Positions 1-7,956 of a DNA stretch of 31,842 bases are shown here, in pieces. Position 1 is the first letter of the stretch; every line of letters starts with the position of its first letter. The notes under the pieces are model-generated. The model was not told where the DNA came from. It did no database searches and was given only the letters and a program-made list of their open reading frames with translations. The DNA comes from a virus: IMG/VR virus record IMGVR_UViG_3300048930_000428, positions 1 through 31,842 of that record, one strand, 5' to 3'. The position numbers were made by a program, and so were the translations under genes.

Positions 1-41
1 TAGGTGCGCCGGAACGCCCGCACTGCCGCCGTGGTTGCCAT
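1..41 (-). CDS. Start of a truncated gene after the first terminase pair (possible portal)
   Basis: Only the first 13 codons are in the window, reading MATTAAVRAFRRT before the edge. The start is supported by a GGAGG ribosome-binding site at positions 48-52, six bases upstream of the ATG; a second ATG lies one codon earlier. It follows the TerL stop by about 30 bases on the same strand. In many tailed phages the portal gene comes directly after TerL, so a portal is the likely product by position alone. The visible residues do not identify a family. Confidence 0.4.
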   Translation of the reverse strand, partial: MATTAAVRAFRRT

Positions 42-71
42 CATCAGCCTCCGCCATTGGTTTGCCATCGC

Positions 72-1535
72 CTATGCCCGCCATCCAAATGCCGTCACAA
101 TTGCCGACTCGTCCATCCCCTGCCCGCCGCGCGCTGCAGCTAGCGCCAACACCCATGCCCAGTATTTGTCAGCGTGGTACTTGGCATTGCGCTCCGCATC
201 GAAGACGACATTGCGGCTGGGCGTCACCATGCGCTTGATGCTGTGGATCTGATAGGCAATGTCCCGGTCGTTCGGAATAGGCGTCTTGCCTTGCTGGATC
301 AACATCTTGGCGTCGGTGCTCCATAGCAGCTTGCTCTCCGCCGTGAAATTCACGCCTTCGGCCTTGACCGGAAACGCCCGCTCTGTATCCTCGGCCAAGT
401 TTCTCCCCAATCCCGTCTGGTCAATCAAGCCCTTGACTATCGGCAGCCGCTCAAACACATAACGCAAGATCGCCCGCTGCGTCTCGAAGCTGCTCGCGTC
501 CAGGGTCAACGCCATGCGCAGCGGATACGTGCCACTAGGCGACAGTCCTACGGCATAGATCTCGGACGTATTACGGGTGCGCCCCACGTCCACTCCCAAC
601 GCCAAAGCCGCCTCAATCCGTCCGAGCCGGACTTCTTCGGCAACCCGATTCACCGCTTCCCGCAGTTCCCCATCACCGTCGCCGCGAATCTCTGCCAGTT
701 CGCACCATACGTTGCCTGCTTGCGCCGCCGCAATCTCCTCCCAGGTAATCCATGCTGTGCTTTCGTCGACGAAGACGCACTCATACTCCTGCTCAAAGTC
801 TTCGAGTGGCAGGTTGGCAAAGATGGCCTTGATGCGATCTTTGCCAAACAGGTCTACACGTTCCGCCGTGGCCAGCGTTGGTGCGAGTTGGCGCGCCTCA
901 CGCACGTTGGTGCAGAACGCCTGCACTTCCCACCATGGCGTGCGCTTGCGCGAGTAGCCTGGATACTGGCGGAAGCTCTCCGTCGCTACTTCCCAGAAGC
1001 GCCCACTGGCCCCCATCGGGCTAGAGGCCATCCGCAGCCGCCGATTGCCCTTGCTAATCATGGGCAGGGCTGCGGTGTAGATGATCACATCGTCGCGGAC
1101 ATGGGCGAACTCGTCTAGATAGACGTTCATCTGTGCCTTGCCACGCGGAGCCGTCGCTGGCAGGCTAATCAAGCGTGCACCGTTGGCGAACTCAATCTCA
1201 GTGCGATTGTCTGTCACCAACGCAGGGCGCATCACCTTAGGCAAGGCACCAATCACGTTCTTGGCGTAGCGGATCTTCTCTTTGGCCTCATCCAGATTGA
1301 TGCTCACAAAGACGCTACCCGTGCCGTTCAGGATGCCATCGGCAACCGCCTCGGCTGCACTCAGCCAGGACCAGGCAATCTGGCGGCTCTTGACCTCGTT
1401 GCGAAAAACGCTGTCGTCTTGCAGGTGGGCCAGTTGGAAATGCTCCCAGCGTGCCCCGTCATATCCGGTCGCCGCTGGGAGGTCGAGATTGTCAACTAGG
1501 AACTGGCATCGCTGCGTCTTGGCGGCCCATGTCAT
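72..1535 (-). CDS. Terminase large subunit, first copy (TerL1)
   Basis: This 487-residue protein looks like a complete phage DNA-packaging motor. Visible motifs are a Walker A-like KSRQIAWSW (49-57), a Walker B VYLDE with acidic residues D141 and E142, and the coupling-type motif MASSP (169-173). The C-terminal RNase H-like nuclease has candidate metal ligands D316 (GVDVGRT), D372 (LIDQTG) and D456. The style resembles the Mu gp28/Terminase_6 group. Its ATG overlaps the stop of the preceding small-subunit gene by four bases, so the pair is translationally coupled. It is not a duplicate of the other TerL at 7940-9457, because the ATPase motifs differ (KSRQIAWSW versus KARQLGLSW). Nothing looks broken. 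Confidence 0.88.
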   Translation of the reverse strand: MTWAAKTQRCQFLVDNLDLPAATGYDGARWEHFQLAHLQDDSVFRNEVKSRQIAWSWLSAAEAVADGILNGTGSVFVSINLDEAKEKIRYAKNVIGALPKVMRPALVTDNRTEIEFANGARLISLPATAPRGKAQMNVYLDEFAHVRDDVIIYTAALPMISKGNRRLRMASSPMGASGRFWEVATESFRQYPGYSRKRTPWWEVQAFCTNVREARQLAPTLATAERVDLFGKDRIKAIFANLPLEDFEQEYECVFVDESTAWITWEEIAAAQAGNVWCELAEIRGDGDGELREAVNRVAEEVRLGRIEAALALGVDVGRTRNTSEIYAVGLSPSGTYPLRMALTLDASSFETQRAILRYVFERLPIVKGLIDQTGLGRNLAEDTERAFPVKAEGVNFTAESKLLWSTDAKMLIQQGKTPIPNDRDIAYQIHSIKRMVTPSRNVVFDAERNAKYHADKYWAWVLALAAARGGQGMDESAIVTAFGWRA

Positions 1536-2068
1536 TCGTCATCGTCGAACATTGCTGCTGTCTCAGCGGCCTGCTGCCGGCGTCGTTCCTGTTCGGCCTT
1601 CCACTCTTCGACGGTCCATTGCACCGTGTGCTGTGGTTCCTCTTCCGAGCCGCCTCGCTCCAGAAGGCCATGCACCTTTGCGATGATTTCCCGCGCGGCA
1701 ACGGGATCATGGAACTCGACATTCACGCCCCAGCGGGTCGGCTTAATGCTCTTGATGAGATGCCCCTTGCCATCGGCAAGCAGCCTGGCTACATCCACCA
1801 CCGGATTCATAGCGGCATCCACGGTGAAATACTCGCTGTACTCCGCTCTGGCCTGTTCCGCAAACAGCGCCAGCACTTCGCCGCCGGTCATTGCCGATTC
1901 AGCGAAGTGCTGTTCGATGGCTTTGGCAATCTCGGGATGGCGCATGTTCTCGTAGCCACGCTGATATGCGCCCGCGTCCCCATACCCGGCACGCCGTGCC
2001 GCCTCGGTCGCGTTGCGACATCGAATGTATTCGATGACAAACGCCTGCTGTTTGCCGGTCAACGCCAT
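1532..2068 (-). CDS. Terminase small subunit, first copy (TerS1)
   Basis: This 178-residue protein begins with the usual TerS opening: a short helix with KQQAFVIEY, then NATEAARRAGYGD, which is the DNA-binding helix-turn-helix of the Terminase_2 family. The middle is the oligomerisation region, and the tail is charged and ends in MFDDDE. TerS recognises phage DNA and hands it to TerL, which begins inside its stop codon. The other small subunit at 9412-10002 has the same opening pattern but a quite different body, including an extra basic stretch. The two look like family members from different phages and not recent copies. Confidence 0.85.
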   Translation of the reverse strand: MALTGKQQAFVIEYIRCRNATEAARRAGYGDAGAYQRGYENMRHPEIAKAIEQHFAESAMTGGEVLALFAEQARAEYSEYFTVDAAMNPVVDVARLLADGKGHLIKSIKPTRWGVNVEFHDPVAAREIIAKVHGLLERGGSEEEPQHTVQWTVEEWKAEQERRRQQAAETAAMFDDDE

Positions 2069-2084
2069 GGATCAGATCCTGGTT

Positions 2085-2438
2085 CTACGCCTTCACCTTG
2101 ACCACGCGGCCCAAGACGCCCACGCTCACATTGCCGGACAGGTTGAGGTAGATGGCCCCATCGTCTGTGCCATCCCACCCGTTGCCAGCCTCCCAAGCCA
2201 ACCCAAACCCTGTGCGGCTGCTGTTGAGGGTTACGCTAGGAAACGTCTTTGTGCCGACCTTGAGCACGCATGTGACCGTGGTCGTCGGGTCGGTCAGGAA
2301 GAAGGCGATGTCCTCAACCCGCCACTTCCAGCCGGACCCCGCGGCGGCGGCCAACGCCGTGCCATCCCCCGAGGTCGCACGCGTGGCGAGGATCTCGGTG
2401 TAATCCTGTCGAATTGTTCGTGTCTGAACTGAGCTCAT
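2085..2438 (-). CDS. Small beta-rich phage protein, possible decoration or appendage protein
   Basis: This 117-residue protein starts at an ATG behind a strong GAGAGGGGGGA ribosome-binding site. It has no membrane segment. The C-terminal two-thirds alternates short hydrophobic strands with glycine and threonine turns, as in virion surface and head-tail proteins (for example AIYLNLSGNVSVGVLG near the end). It lies 16 bases upstream of TerS1. I do not recognise a family. Its position and composition suggest a structural role, which is inference. Confidence 0.65.
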   Translation of the reverse strand: MSSVQTRTIRQDYTEILATRATSGDGTALAAAAGSGWKWRVEDIAFFLTDPTTTVTCVLKVGTKTFPSVTLNSSRTGFGLAWEAGNGWDGTDDGAIYLNLSGNVSVGVLGRVVKVKA

Positions 2439-2460
2439 CTCATCCCCCCTCTCACGTTAT

Positions 2461-2479
2461 CCACACACGGTCTGTGTGG
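2461..2479. repeat. Inverted repeat between genes (CCACACA / TGTGTGG)
   Basis: Two perfect 7-base arms (2461-2467 and 2473-2479) flank a 5-base loop in the gap between the genes ending at 2507 and starting at 2438 on the minus strand. No run of T follows on the minus strand, so a classical intrinsic terminator is unlikely. It may be an mRNA processing or stability hairpin. Confidence 0.5.
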
Positions 2480-2506
2480 AAATAACTCCCAATATCGGCT
2501 CGCAGC

Positions 2507-2686
2507 CTATTTGGTCTTACGCTTGCCTGCCGTGTACTCGGCATCGCTCACGCCGTGCAACTCGCAGACCATTTGCGCCAACGCCTTAGTTTTGGCCTTG
2601 TTGACCCGTGTGGCTGAAAAGCCCCGTACCCGCAGCCATGCCTCTGCTGCCGCTTTGGTCGGCAATGTGACTGCTCTACTCGCCAT
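2507..2686 (-). CDS. Small hypothetical phage protein (59 aa)
   Basis: An ATG at 2686 opens a 59-residue frame overlapping the end of the preceding gene by 11 bases. The protein is basic and helical. It starts MASRAVTLPTKAAAEAWLRV, includes RVNKAKTKALAQMVCELHGV and ends in a lysine-rich tail, KRKTK. It has no recognisable catalytic motif. The alternating AWL-RVRG and AQMVCELHG helices are consistent with a small nucleic-acid-binding or connector protein, but this is inference. Translational coupling to the upstream gene supports it being real. Confidence 0.6.
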   Translation of the reverse strand: MASRAVTLPTKAAAEAWLRVRGFSATRVNKAKTKALAQMVCELHGVSDAEYTAGKRKTK

Positions 2687-2903
2687 CTAGCACCTCCACC
2701 ACCAAATAGCGGGCATCTGCGGCTAATGTGTCTAGCTGTGCATCGCTGCACCAGACCCGCACCATGCACGTCCCTTCGGTCGGCACTTGCCCCAGGCACG
2801 ACCAACCGCCGGTCCAAACGCCGTTGTCGTCGTACTGCAACTGCTCTAGACTCAGGTCAGGATTAGCGTTGACCACCGGAGCCACAATGATTGCCGATGC
2901 CAT
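2676..2903 (-). CDS. Small hypothetical phage protein (75 aa)
   Basis: This 75-residue acidic protein starts at an ATG preceded by GGGGAC. It carries two cysteines, in the segments SCLGQ and TCMVRVWC, and ends in the strand YLVVEVLDGE. It follows the LamG/CBM-like gene by eight bases and overlaps the next gene, so it lies in the same transcript. No family is recognised. Its place among appendage-like genes suggests a small virion or assembly component. Confidence 0.6.
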   Translation of the reverse strand: MASAIIVAPVVNANPDLSLEQLQYDDNGVWTGGWSCLGQVPTEGTCMVRVWCSDAQLDTLAADARYLVVEVLDGE

Positions 2904-2911
2904 AGCGTCCC

Positions 2912-3835
2912 CTAACTCGCCACGCAGCTAAACGCCGCTAGAGTGTTGCCGGAGTAGGTGTTGAAATAGCCGTGCAGGGTATTGGAAACAATGCCTGCAT
3001 CCGAGATCGTCTGATCTGTCCCGACCTGCGCGCCGTTGTAAAACAGTTGATAGGTGTTGCTTGAGGCCGTGCGCCGAATCTCAATCGCCGCCCCTGCCAC
3101 GTAGGTTGCCGCTGCGCTGATTAGCTCCGTGTACGTGCCTGCTACGCATTTGGTCAGGCGTGCCGTGGTGCCGTCGTGACTCGCAATCACAAAATTAGCC
3201 GGTGACGCTGCGCTGTCCAGGTTGGCAACCACCCCGGCCCGTGTCGCAGATACCACCGTCACGTTGGCTTTGGTCGTGGCGTGCGTTAGCCCATAGTCGA
3301 GCGTACCAAACAGGCTGGTGAGCGTTAGCGGTTTGAGTGACACATCGTCCGCCCGTACCTCTGCGCCAATCGTGGTCGAGTTAGTGACGACTCGCAGCGT
3401 ATCGCTGCCGGATGCCGCCCTAGCGGTGACAAACGCCTGTGCCCAGGTCGCAGATGTGGTAGTCGCCGTTACAGTGTTGCCGGTTGCCAGCCCACACGAC
3501 GCCGACGTGCTGACATTGACCCGCCGCAGCCACGCCGTCAGCAAATACCAGCCAGTGCTGGGCAGTGTGACGGACTGCTGTCCCCGCCCTACCGACGCTG
3601 CGCCATTGACGACCGACAACGCCTGTGCGCCGCTGCCCCCGGTGCGCTCATCGGCCACACCGTCCAACACGCCGCTGACTGCGGCGCTCCAACCAGTCGG
3701 TGGATCGCCAGTCTCCATGTTGCCGTTGGTGGCAATCTCTGCGCCCAGCACCGGCACAGGCACGCCAACGCCACTCCCCAGCCCCACCTGTGCGCCCAGC
3801 TTGCGCCCGAGCTTAAAGTCAAACCCTATACCCAT
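2912..3835 (-). CDS. Appendage-like protein with CBM-like and LamG-like domains
   Basis: This 307-residue protein has a short N-terminal stretch. A carbohydrate-binding-type module follows (about 30-165) with the familiar opening NGNMETGDPPTGW. The C-terminal region (about 170-307) resembles a concanavalin/LamG jelly roll, with LFYNGAQVG and a final strand near LAAFSCVAS. Such domains are common in phage tail fibres and other virion surface proteins that bind host glycans. It lies after the glycosyltransferase-like gene and before TerS1. The binding role is inferred from domain style, and no catalytic residues are evident. Confidence 0.7.
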   Translation of the reverse strand: MGIGFDFKLGRKLGAQVGLGSGVGVPVPVLGAEIATNGNMETGDPPTGWSAAVSGVLDGVADERTGGSGAQALSVVNGAASVGRGQQSVTLPSTGWYLLTAWLRRVNVSTSASCGLATGNTVTATTTSATWAQAFVTARAASGSDTLRVVTNSTTIGAEVRADDVSLKPLTLTSLFGTLDYGLTHATTKANVTVVSATRAGVVANLDSAASPANFVIASHDGTTARLTKCVAGTYTELISAAATYVAGAAIEIRRTASSNTYQLFYNGAQVGTDQTISDAGIVSNTLHGYFNTYSGNTLAAFSCVAS

Positions 3836-3882
3836 GTCACACCCGCCTAGCGATATTTGGCATTATCACGCTGACAGCCATG

Positions 3883-4323
3883 CTACACGTCCCGGCTGAT
3901 CAACGTGACATGCACGTCCATGTCGTCGGCAGCGGCATCCCCCCCAGATTTGACCAGCACCCGCAGCGTCTGGCCTGCCGCTAGCGGCAACTGCCCCATG
4001 CCTACCCCCAAATAGTCGGTGTCGCGAAAGGCCGAATCGTGCGAGACGTTGCCAAACTGGTAGTAGCGGGTGGCTCCCGCAGCCTGCACCGCCCCGCCCC
4101 GCACCTCCCCGATCACCGTAGTGCCGTCCGCGGCCAGAATTTGCAGCGCCATCTGGCGATTGCCGGCGGTGGCAGACGAGACGAGTTTGACGAAGACCCA
4201 CATCACCTGCCACTCGGTATCAGCTGGGACCACAAAATCCTTGGAAATGTCGTTGGCGACGACGTTGCTCTCGGTGCTAACCCGCCAGACTTCACTGGTT
4301 TTTGCCTCTGGAAACCGTGCCAT
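3883..4323 (-). CDS. Small beta-sandwich-like virion protein
   Basis: This 146-residue protein starts at an ATG behind GGGGAG. It is made of regular beta-type segments (WQVMWVFVKLVSS, RQMALQILAADG, QTLRVLVKSGGD, MDVHVTLISRDV) and ends in a strand, as small head-decoration, collar or fibre-tip proteins often do. It has no membrane segment or enzyme motif. It lies 12 bases after the glycosyltransferase-like gene's stop. No specific family is recognised, and the structural role is inferred. Confidence 0.6.
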   Translation of the reverse strand: MARFPEAKTSEVWRVSTESNVVANDISKDFVVPADTEWQVMWVFVKLVSSATAGNRQMALQILAADGTTVIGEVRGGAVQAAGATRYYQFGNVSHDSAFRDTDYLGVGMGQLPLAAGQTLRVLVKSGGDAAADDMDVHVTLISRDV

Positions 4324-4335
4324 ATTGCTCCCCTT

Positions 4336-5049
4336 CTACCCTTCTAAGACTGCGGGCGTCCATAGGTCCCGCGGCTGTTCGACCACCAGGGTCGGATCGA
4401 CCCACAACGTGCGTCCCTGCGCCCGCAACTGGCGGCAGAGGTCCAGCACCGCCCATTCCTCCATGTGGATCTGCGGCGCGTCCTCGCCATGCACCAGGAA
4501 GACCGTGCCAAACGAGTCCACCGGGAACGGGCTGTTCGGCGTGTAAACCGCATGGTAGGGCGGATAGCTGCTGAACCGCTGTCCCCCCCGCCGGAAGGCC
4601 CAGATGTCGTAGAACACCCGCCGCCCCGGTGCGATCTCCAGCACAGGCCAGGCCGCCAGCGGGCACAGCCCCCCTTCGGCCCGGGCCACCATGCGCGGCA
4701 CCAGGTCATGCGGGCTGCGGATGTCCGACTCATGCACCAGCAGATAGTCCGCCCCGTGCGCACAGCGGAAATACGTATTGGCCGTCGCACTCAGACGGCG
4801 GAGGCGGCTGCGCCCATCGCGCCCGGTAATGCCCGTGTCCTGCTCCACAATGCGCACCACATCCCGATAGCCGGCGATCAGGTCCCAGAGGGCCGCCCCG
4901 GTGCCGTCGTCGCTGTCACCGACCACCCACAGCCAGCGCAGGGCCTGATAACTGTCCCCCTTCGCCAGCAGGTGCTCGACCCGGTCGACCAACTGGCGCT
5001 GGGTATCGTTGCGCCACATGGAGCAGAGCAGGACAGACGGCTGGTGCAT
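4336..5049 (-). CDS. Glycosyltransferase-like protein (GT-A fold, Anp1/GT62-like pattern)
   Basis: The start is the ATG at 5049, two bases after the MuF stop and behind GGGGGGAGAG. The frame is open further upstream, but that stretch lies inside MuF. The 237-residue protein begins with a strand and turn (SVLLCSMWRND). It has an ALRWLWVVGDSDDG strand and a DYLLVHESDIRSPHDLVPRM block, where ESD occupies the place of the metal-binding DXD of GT-A enzymes. Later it has RVFYDIWAFRRGG. This order recalls Anp1/GT62-like transferases. A glycosyltransferase between head-assembly and appendage genes is unusual. It could modify virion proteins, phage DNA or host surface glycans; nothing here decides which. 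Confidence 0.6.
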   Translation of the reverse strand: MHQPSVLLCSMWRNDTQRQLVDRVEHLLAKGDSYQALRWLWVVGDSDDGTGAALWDLIAGYRDVVRIVEQDTGITGRDGRSRLRRLSATANTYFRCAHGADYLLVHESDIRSPHDLVPRMVARAEGGLCPLAAWPVLEIAPGRRVFYDIWAFRRGGQRFSSYPPYHAVYTPNSPFPVDSFGTVFLVHGEDAPQIHMEEWAVLDLCRQLRAQGRTLWVDPTLVVEQPRDLWTPAVLEG

Positions 5050-5051
5050 GG

Positions 5052-6161
5052 CTAGACTCTCCCCCCGGCCAGCACCGGCACCGGTGCCGATCCCGGCTGG
5101 GTGCGCACCATGCGCAGCGGTTGGCCCAGCAGTAGATCCGTAAAGCGGTCCACCTGGGCCGGGCCGATCAGGTTGCCCAGCGCCAACCGCTCGCGGCGGA
5201 TCTCGTCGCGCAGCTCGTCCAGGATCGCCTGGCTGTTTTCCGCCAGCACATAACGCAGGCTGCACAGACAGTGCGGATGCAGCGGCGGCATGTACTGGGC
5301 CGGAATGTCATCCTTGGGCCAGGGTCCGGCCCCGGCGGCCACATCGCAGATGTCGGGCCGGGGATGTCGGTGCGACAGGGCCACGCGCACGCCGGTCACA
5401 AACGGATTCATGTTGGCGCTGATGCGCTGGGCCTCCGCGTGTGCCCGGCTGATCTCCGTGCGGGCCAGCCGCATGGCATCATAGGAGGCGTCGCGGCCAT
5501 AGGGTGCGCCCGTGCGTTCCAGCAGCCGCCCCGGCACCAGGAACCGCTCCAGGTCGCGGGCAATATCCGCGGCGCTCCGGCCTGCGGCGATCGACTCCTC
5601 CAGCAGCCGGTCCACCTGCCGCCGCGTCGCCACACTCGACCGCCAGATGCGGTCGCTCAGCCGGTAGCCGTTGGGGTCCACCCAGGTATGTGGCGCGTCG
5701 TAGGTCGCCAGCGGGTTGGGGCGAAACGCCTGTTCCTGCACCAGTTCCCGCGCCGCCGCAAACGGGTCCAGCCGGGCCGTGCGCAGCCGCGCCCATAGAT
5801 CCTCGGGCAGCCGCTTGCGCAGCATGGCCGCGTTCTTCTCTACCGGGATGCGCACCACCGCGGCCAGGGATGTCCACAGCGCCGCCGCATAGGGCGATAG
5901 CGGGATCACCGCCCCGTTGGGCAGCTCGTCCAGCGCCGCCCACTCCTGGCGGCGGTTGAGGCCCAGGAACAGCCGCGTCACACGTTCGCCTGCGGCCTGC
6001 TGGAGACTTGTCAGCGCGGCCCGCGGCACCGTCCCGTCGGCAACGGCGCGGCGCGTCACCTCCCCGGCGATGCTGGTCGCCAGCTCGCCAAAGAGGGCGG
6101 TCATCTGCGCCTCGTTGTCCCGGACGGTAGCCAAAAAGCGGGCCTGGTACGTGCGTGCCAT
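5052..6161 (-). CDS. Phage head morphogenesis protein (MuF / SPP1 gp7 family)
   Basis: This 369-residue protein carries the MuF signature. An R-A-E-I-S-R-A-H segment is followed by LSHRHPRPDICD and then PPLHPHCLCSLRY (H295, C298, C300), a likely metal-binding cluster typical of the family. MuF proteins associate with the portal, are carried in the procapsid and in some phages are ejected with the DNA. The gene sits in the expected order, after the portal and a small coiled-coil gene. It appears complete, with a long helical N-terminal half and a basic C-terminus. No toxin-type C-terminal domain is visible. Confidence 0.82.
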   Translation of the reverse strand: MARTYQARFLATVRDNEAQMTALFGELATSIAGEVTRRAVADGTVPRAALTSLQQAAGERVTRLFLGLNRRQEWAALDELPNGAVIPLSPYAAALWTSLAAVVRIPVEKNAAMLRKRLPEDLWARLRTARLDPFAAARELVQEQAFRPNPLATYDAPHTWVDPNGYRLSDRIWRSSVATRRQVDRLLEESIAAGRSAADIARDLERFLVPGRLLERTGAPYGRDASYDAMRLARTEISRAHAEAQRISANMNPFVTGVRVALSHRHPRPDICDVAAGAGPWPKDDIPAQYMPPLHPHCLCSLRYVLAENSQAILDELRDEIRRERLALGNLIGPAQVDRFTDLLLGQPLRMVRTQPGSAPVPVLAGGRV

Positions 6162-6166
6162 AGAAT

Positions 6167-6409
6167 CTACTTACGGCCCTTCCTGGGCCGGGCTGTGCCA
6201 CTGGCGGGCGGTTCCGGTGTTGCCGGCGGCGGTAGGTGGGTGCGTCCGCCTGAATCTGAAATCACCGGCACCTGGGTGACATAGGTGCTGCGCGCCGGGG
6301 GGTCGTTCGGCAGGAACGAATCTGCCCCCAACGTCTGCACCAGTTCCGCCAGCAGCGCGTTAGTCTGCTTCAACTCTGCCAGGAGCGCCTCAAACTGTCC
6401 CTGGTTCAT
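6167..6409 (-). CDS. Small coiled-coil phage protein between portal and MuF
   Basis: This 80-residue protein has an N-terminal amphipathic coiled coil (FEALLAELKQTNALLAELVQTLG) and a proline-rich, basic tail ending PRKGRK. It overlaps the portal stop by four bases and ends six bases before MuF. It could be a small scaffold, a portal-associated factor or a minor head protein. Position and coiled-coil character are the only evidence, and no family is recognised. Confidence 0.65.
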   Translation of the reverse strand: MNQGQFEALLAELKQTNALLAELVQTLGADSFLPNDPPARSTYVTQVPVISDSGGRTHLPPPATPEPPASGTARPRKGRK

Positions 6410-7956
6410 GCGTCCGTCTCCTCGTCCTCATTGGCCGCGGTGCGCTCCGCCGCGCCCAACTGCCGGTTGAACGTGCCGGTGTCGCCGTCGGGGTAGAGCG
6501 CCGCCTGCCGTTCCGCCGCCTCCTCCTCTGCGGCTTCCACCTCGTCCGCCGGGTTTTCGACCAGGGACAGCAGGCGCAGCGCGGTCTCCCGCTGCAGCAG
6601 ACCGTTGAGCAGGGCCGTCTCGACCAACTTGCGCACCAACTCCCGGTCTTCGGCAATCGCCGCCGGCCATTTGGCCTTGAGTGCGCCGACGATCAGGCGG
6701 GGGTCGGTCAAGGCCCCCACCTGCAGCCGGATCTTGCACAGCCGCACCACCGCCCCGGCCACCTGCCGCTGCCACGCGCCGATGTCCTTCACAAACTGGA
6801 CCATCTGTGTGTCGGAGCTGGCGCGGGCGCTGGACAGTTCATTGCCCCAGATAAACTCGGGGATGCCCGTATGGTCGAGCAAGAGCAGGAAGAGCGTCTT
6901 CAGCGCCTGCTTGGTGTCCTCGGTAAAGCCCGTGGGCGGGGCCACGAATTTGGCGTCCCCGCCCTTGCCGATCAGCATCACCGCGTTGCTGTCCACGTTG
7001 AGCTGGGGCCGCTCCGCGATATTGCCGTCCTTGTCGGTGTACTCGTCCACCTGGGCCGGGTCGTTGGCGTTGATGACCTCGCTGATGTCTTCCATCCCCA
7101 CAAAGGCCAGGATGGGGTTGCCCAGGAGCTTCGCCCCGTCCAGCATCTTGAAGAGCACGTCGTCATACTGGTCATAGAGCGGCAGGAGCTGCTCGTGGAT
7201 GCTGTGCCCGTAGGTCTCATTGCCGGACATGCCGTAGGCGAAATGCACCACCGGGATGCGGCCAATCAGGTTCTGGTACTCGAAGCTCTCGGCGCGTTCG
7301 CCCTGCTTGATCGTCACCGTGCGCCCGTCGGCCCGGTATTCGTCCACGATGGCGTAGCCGTCCAGTTTGGTCGTCACCAGGACCGCCAGCATCCGGCGAT
7401 AGTCCAGCGGGTCGCGCTTGACCTCGACCGTGTCTGGGCTGGGCACGGAGAGCGTGCCGTCGGGGTTGACGATGACCCACTGGTCGCCCAGTCCCAGTGC
7501 GTCCCGATAGATGGACATGAGCAGGCTGGCGGTCGTATCCCGGTCCCAGTTCTCCTCGTCCTCGTCGGCGTCCAGCCCGGCGTCCAGCAGCCCCCGCACA
7601 AACTCGGTCAGGAAGTTATTGGTGTAGTCGCGCCGATCTTCGGGCAGTTCGTTGTCGTCGTCGCACAAGGCGATCTCGATGCCCTCGCCCAGCACCCAGG
7701 CGGCAATCACCCGTTCGATGCGGGTGGCAAAGAGCGCCCCCAGCTTGTAGCCGTCGGCCTTGCCCCGGCGCAGCCGGTCCCAGAACTCATAGTTCGGGAT
7801 CGTCTCGTCGATGGTCTTGGCGCGTGTGCGGGAGCGGTACAGGCCCATCTGGGCATCGCCGACCACATAGCGGCCAATCAGCTCGCGCACGGGCACCGTG
7901 GCCGCGGGGCGGCGCGTGGGGCGCACTTGGGCGCGATTCCTAGCGGCGACTGCCAT
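6406..7956 (-). CDS. Portal protein (SPP1 Gp6-like)
   Basis: The start is the ATG at 7956 behind CGGAGG, 17 bases inside the end of the TerL gene. The frame extends further upstream but without a ribosome-binding site. The 516-residue product matches SPP1 Gp6-like portals in length and pattern. It has an N-terminal YRSRTRAKTIDETIPN segment, an acidic insertion rich in DEDEEN, a VDEYRADGR beta-region and the late helix SSARASSDTQMVQFVKDIGA typical of the portal stem. The tail is very acidic and ends in NEDEETDA. The portal forms the ring through which the terminase pumps DNA. It belongs to the packaging module at 7.9-10.0 kb. Confidence 0.83.
   Translation of the reverse strand: MAVAARNRAQVRPTRRPAATVPVRELIGRYVVGDAQMGLYRSRTRAKTIDETIPNYEFWDRLRRGKADGYKLGALFATRIERVIAAWVLGEGIEIALCDDDNELPEDRRDYTNNFLTEFVRGLLDAGLDADEDEENWDRDTTASLLMSIYRDALGLGDQWVIVNPDGTLSVPSPDTVEVKRDPLDYRRMLAVLVTTKLDGYAIVDEYRADGRTVTIKQGERAESFEYQNLIGRIPVVHFAYGMSGNETYGHSIHEQLLPLYDQYDDVLFKMLDGAKLLGNPILAFVGMEDISEVINANDPAQVDEYTDKDGNIAERPQLNVDSNAVMLIGKGGDAKFVAPPTGFTEDTKQALKTLFLLLLDHTGIPEFIWGNELSSARASSDTQMVQFVKDIGAWQRQVAGAVVRLCKIRLQVGALTDPRLIVGALKAKWPAAIAEDRELVRKLVETALLNGLLQRETALRLLSLVENPADEVEAAEEEAAERQAALYPDGDTGTFNRQLGAAERTAANEDEETDA

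Noticed and set aside
2912-3835. Diversity-generating retroelement target in the fibre-like genes
   Set aside because: No reverse transcriptase gene or template/variable repeat pair is visible in the window.
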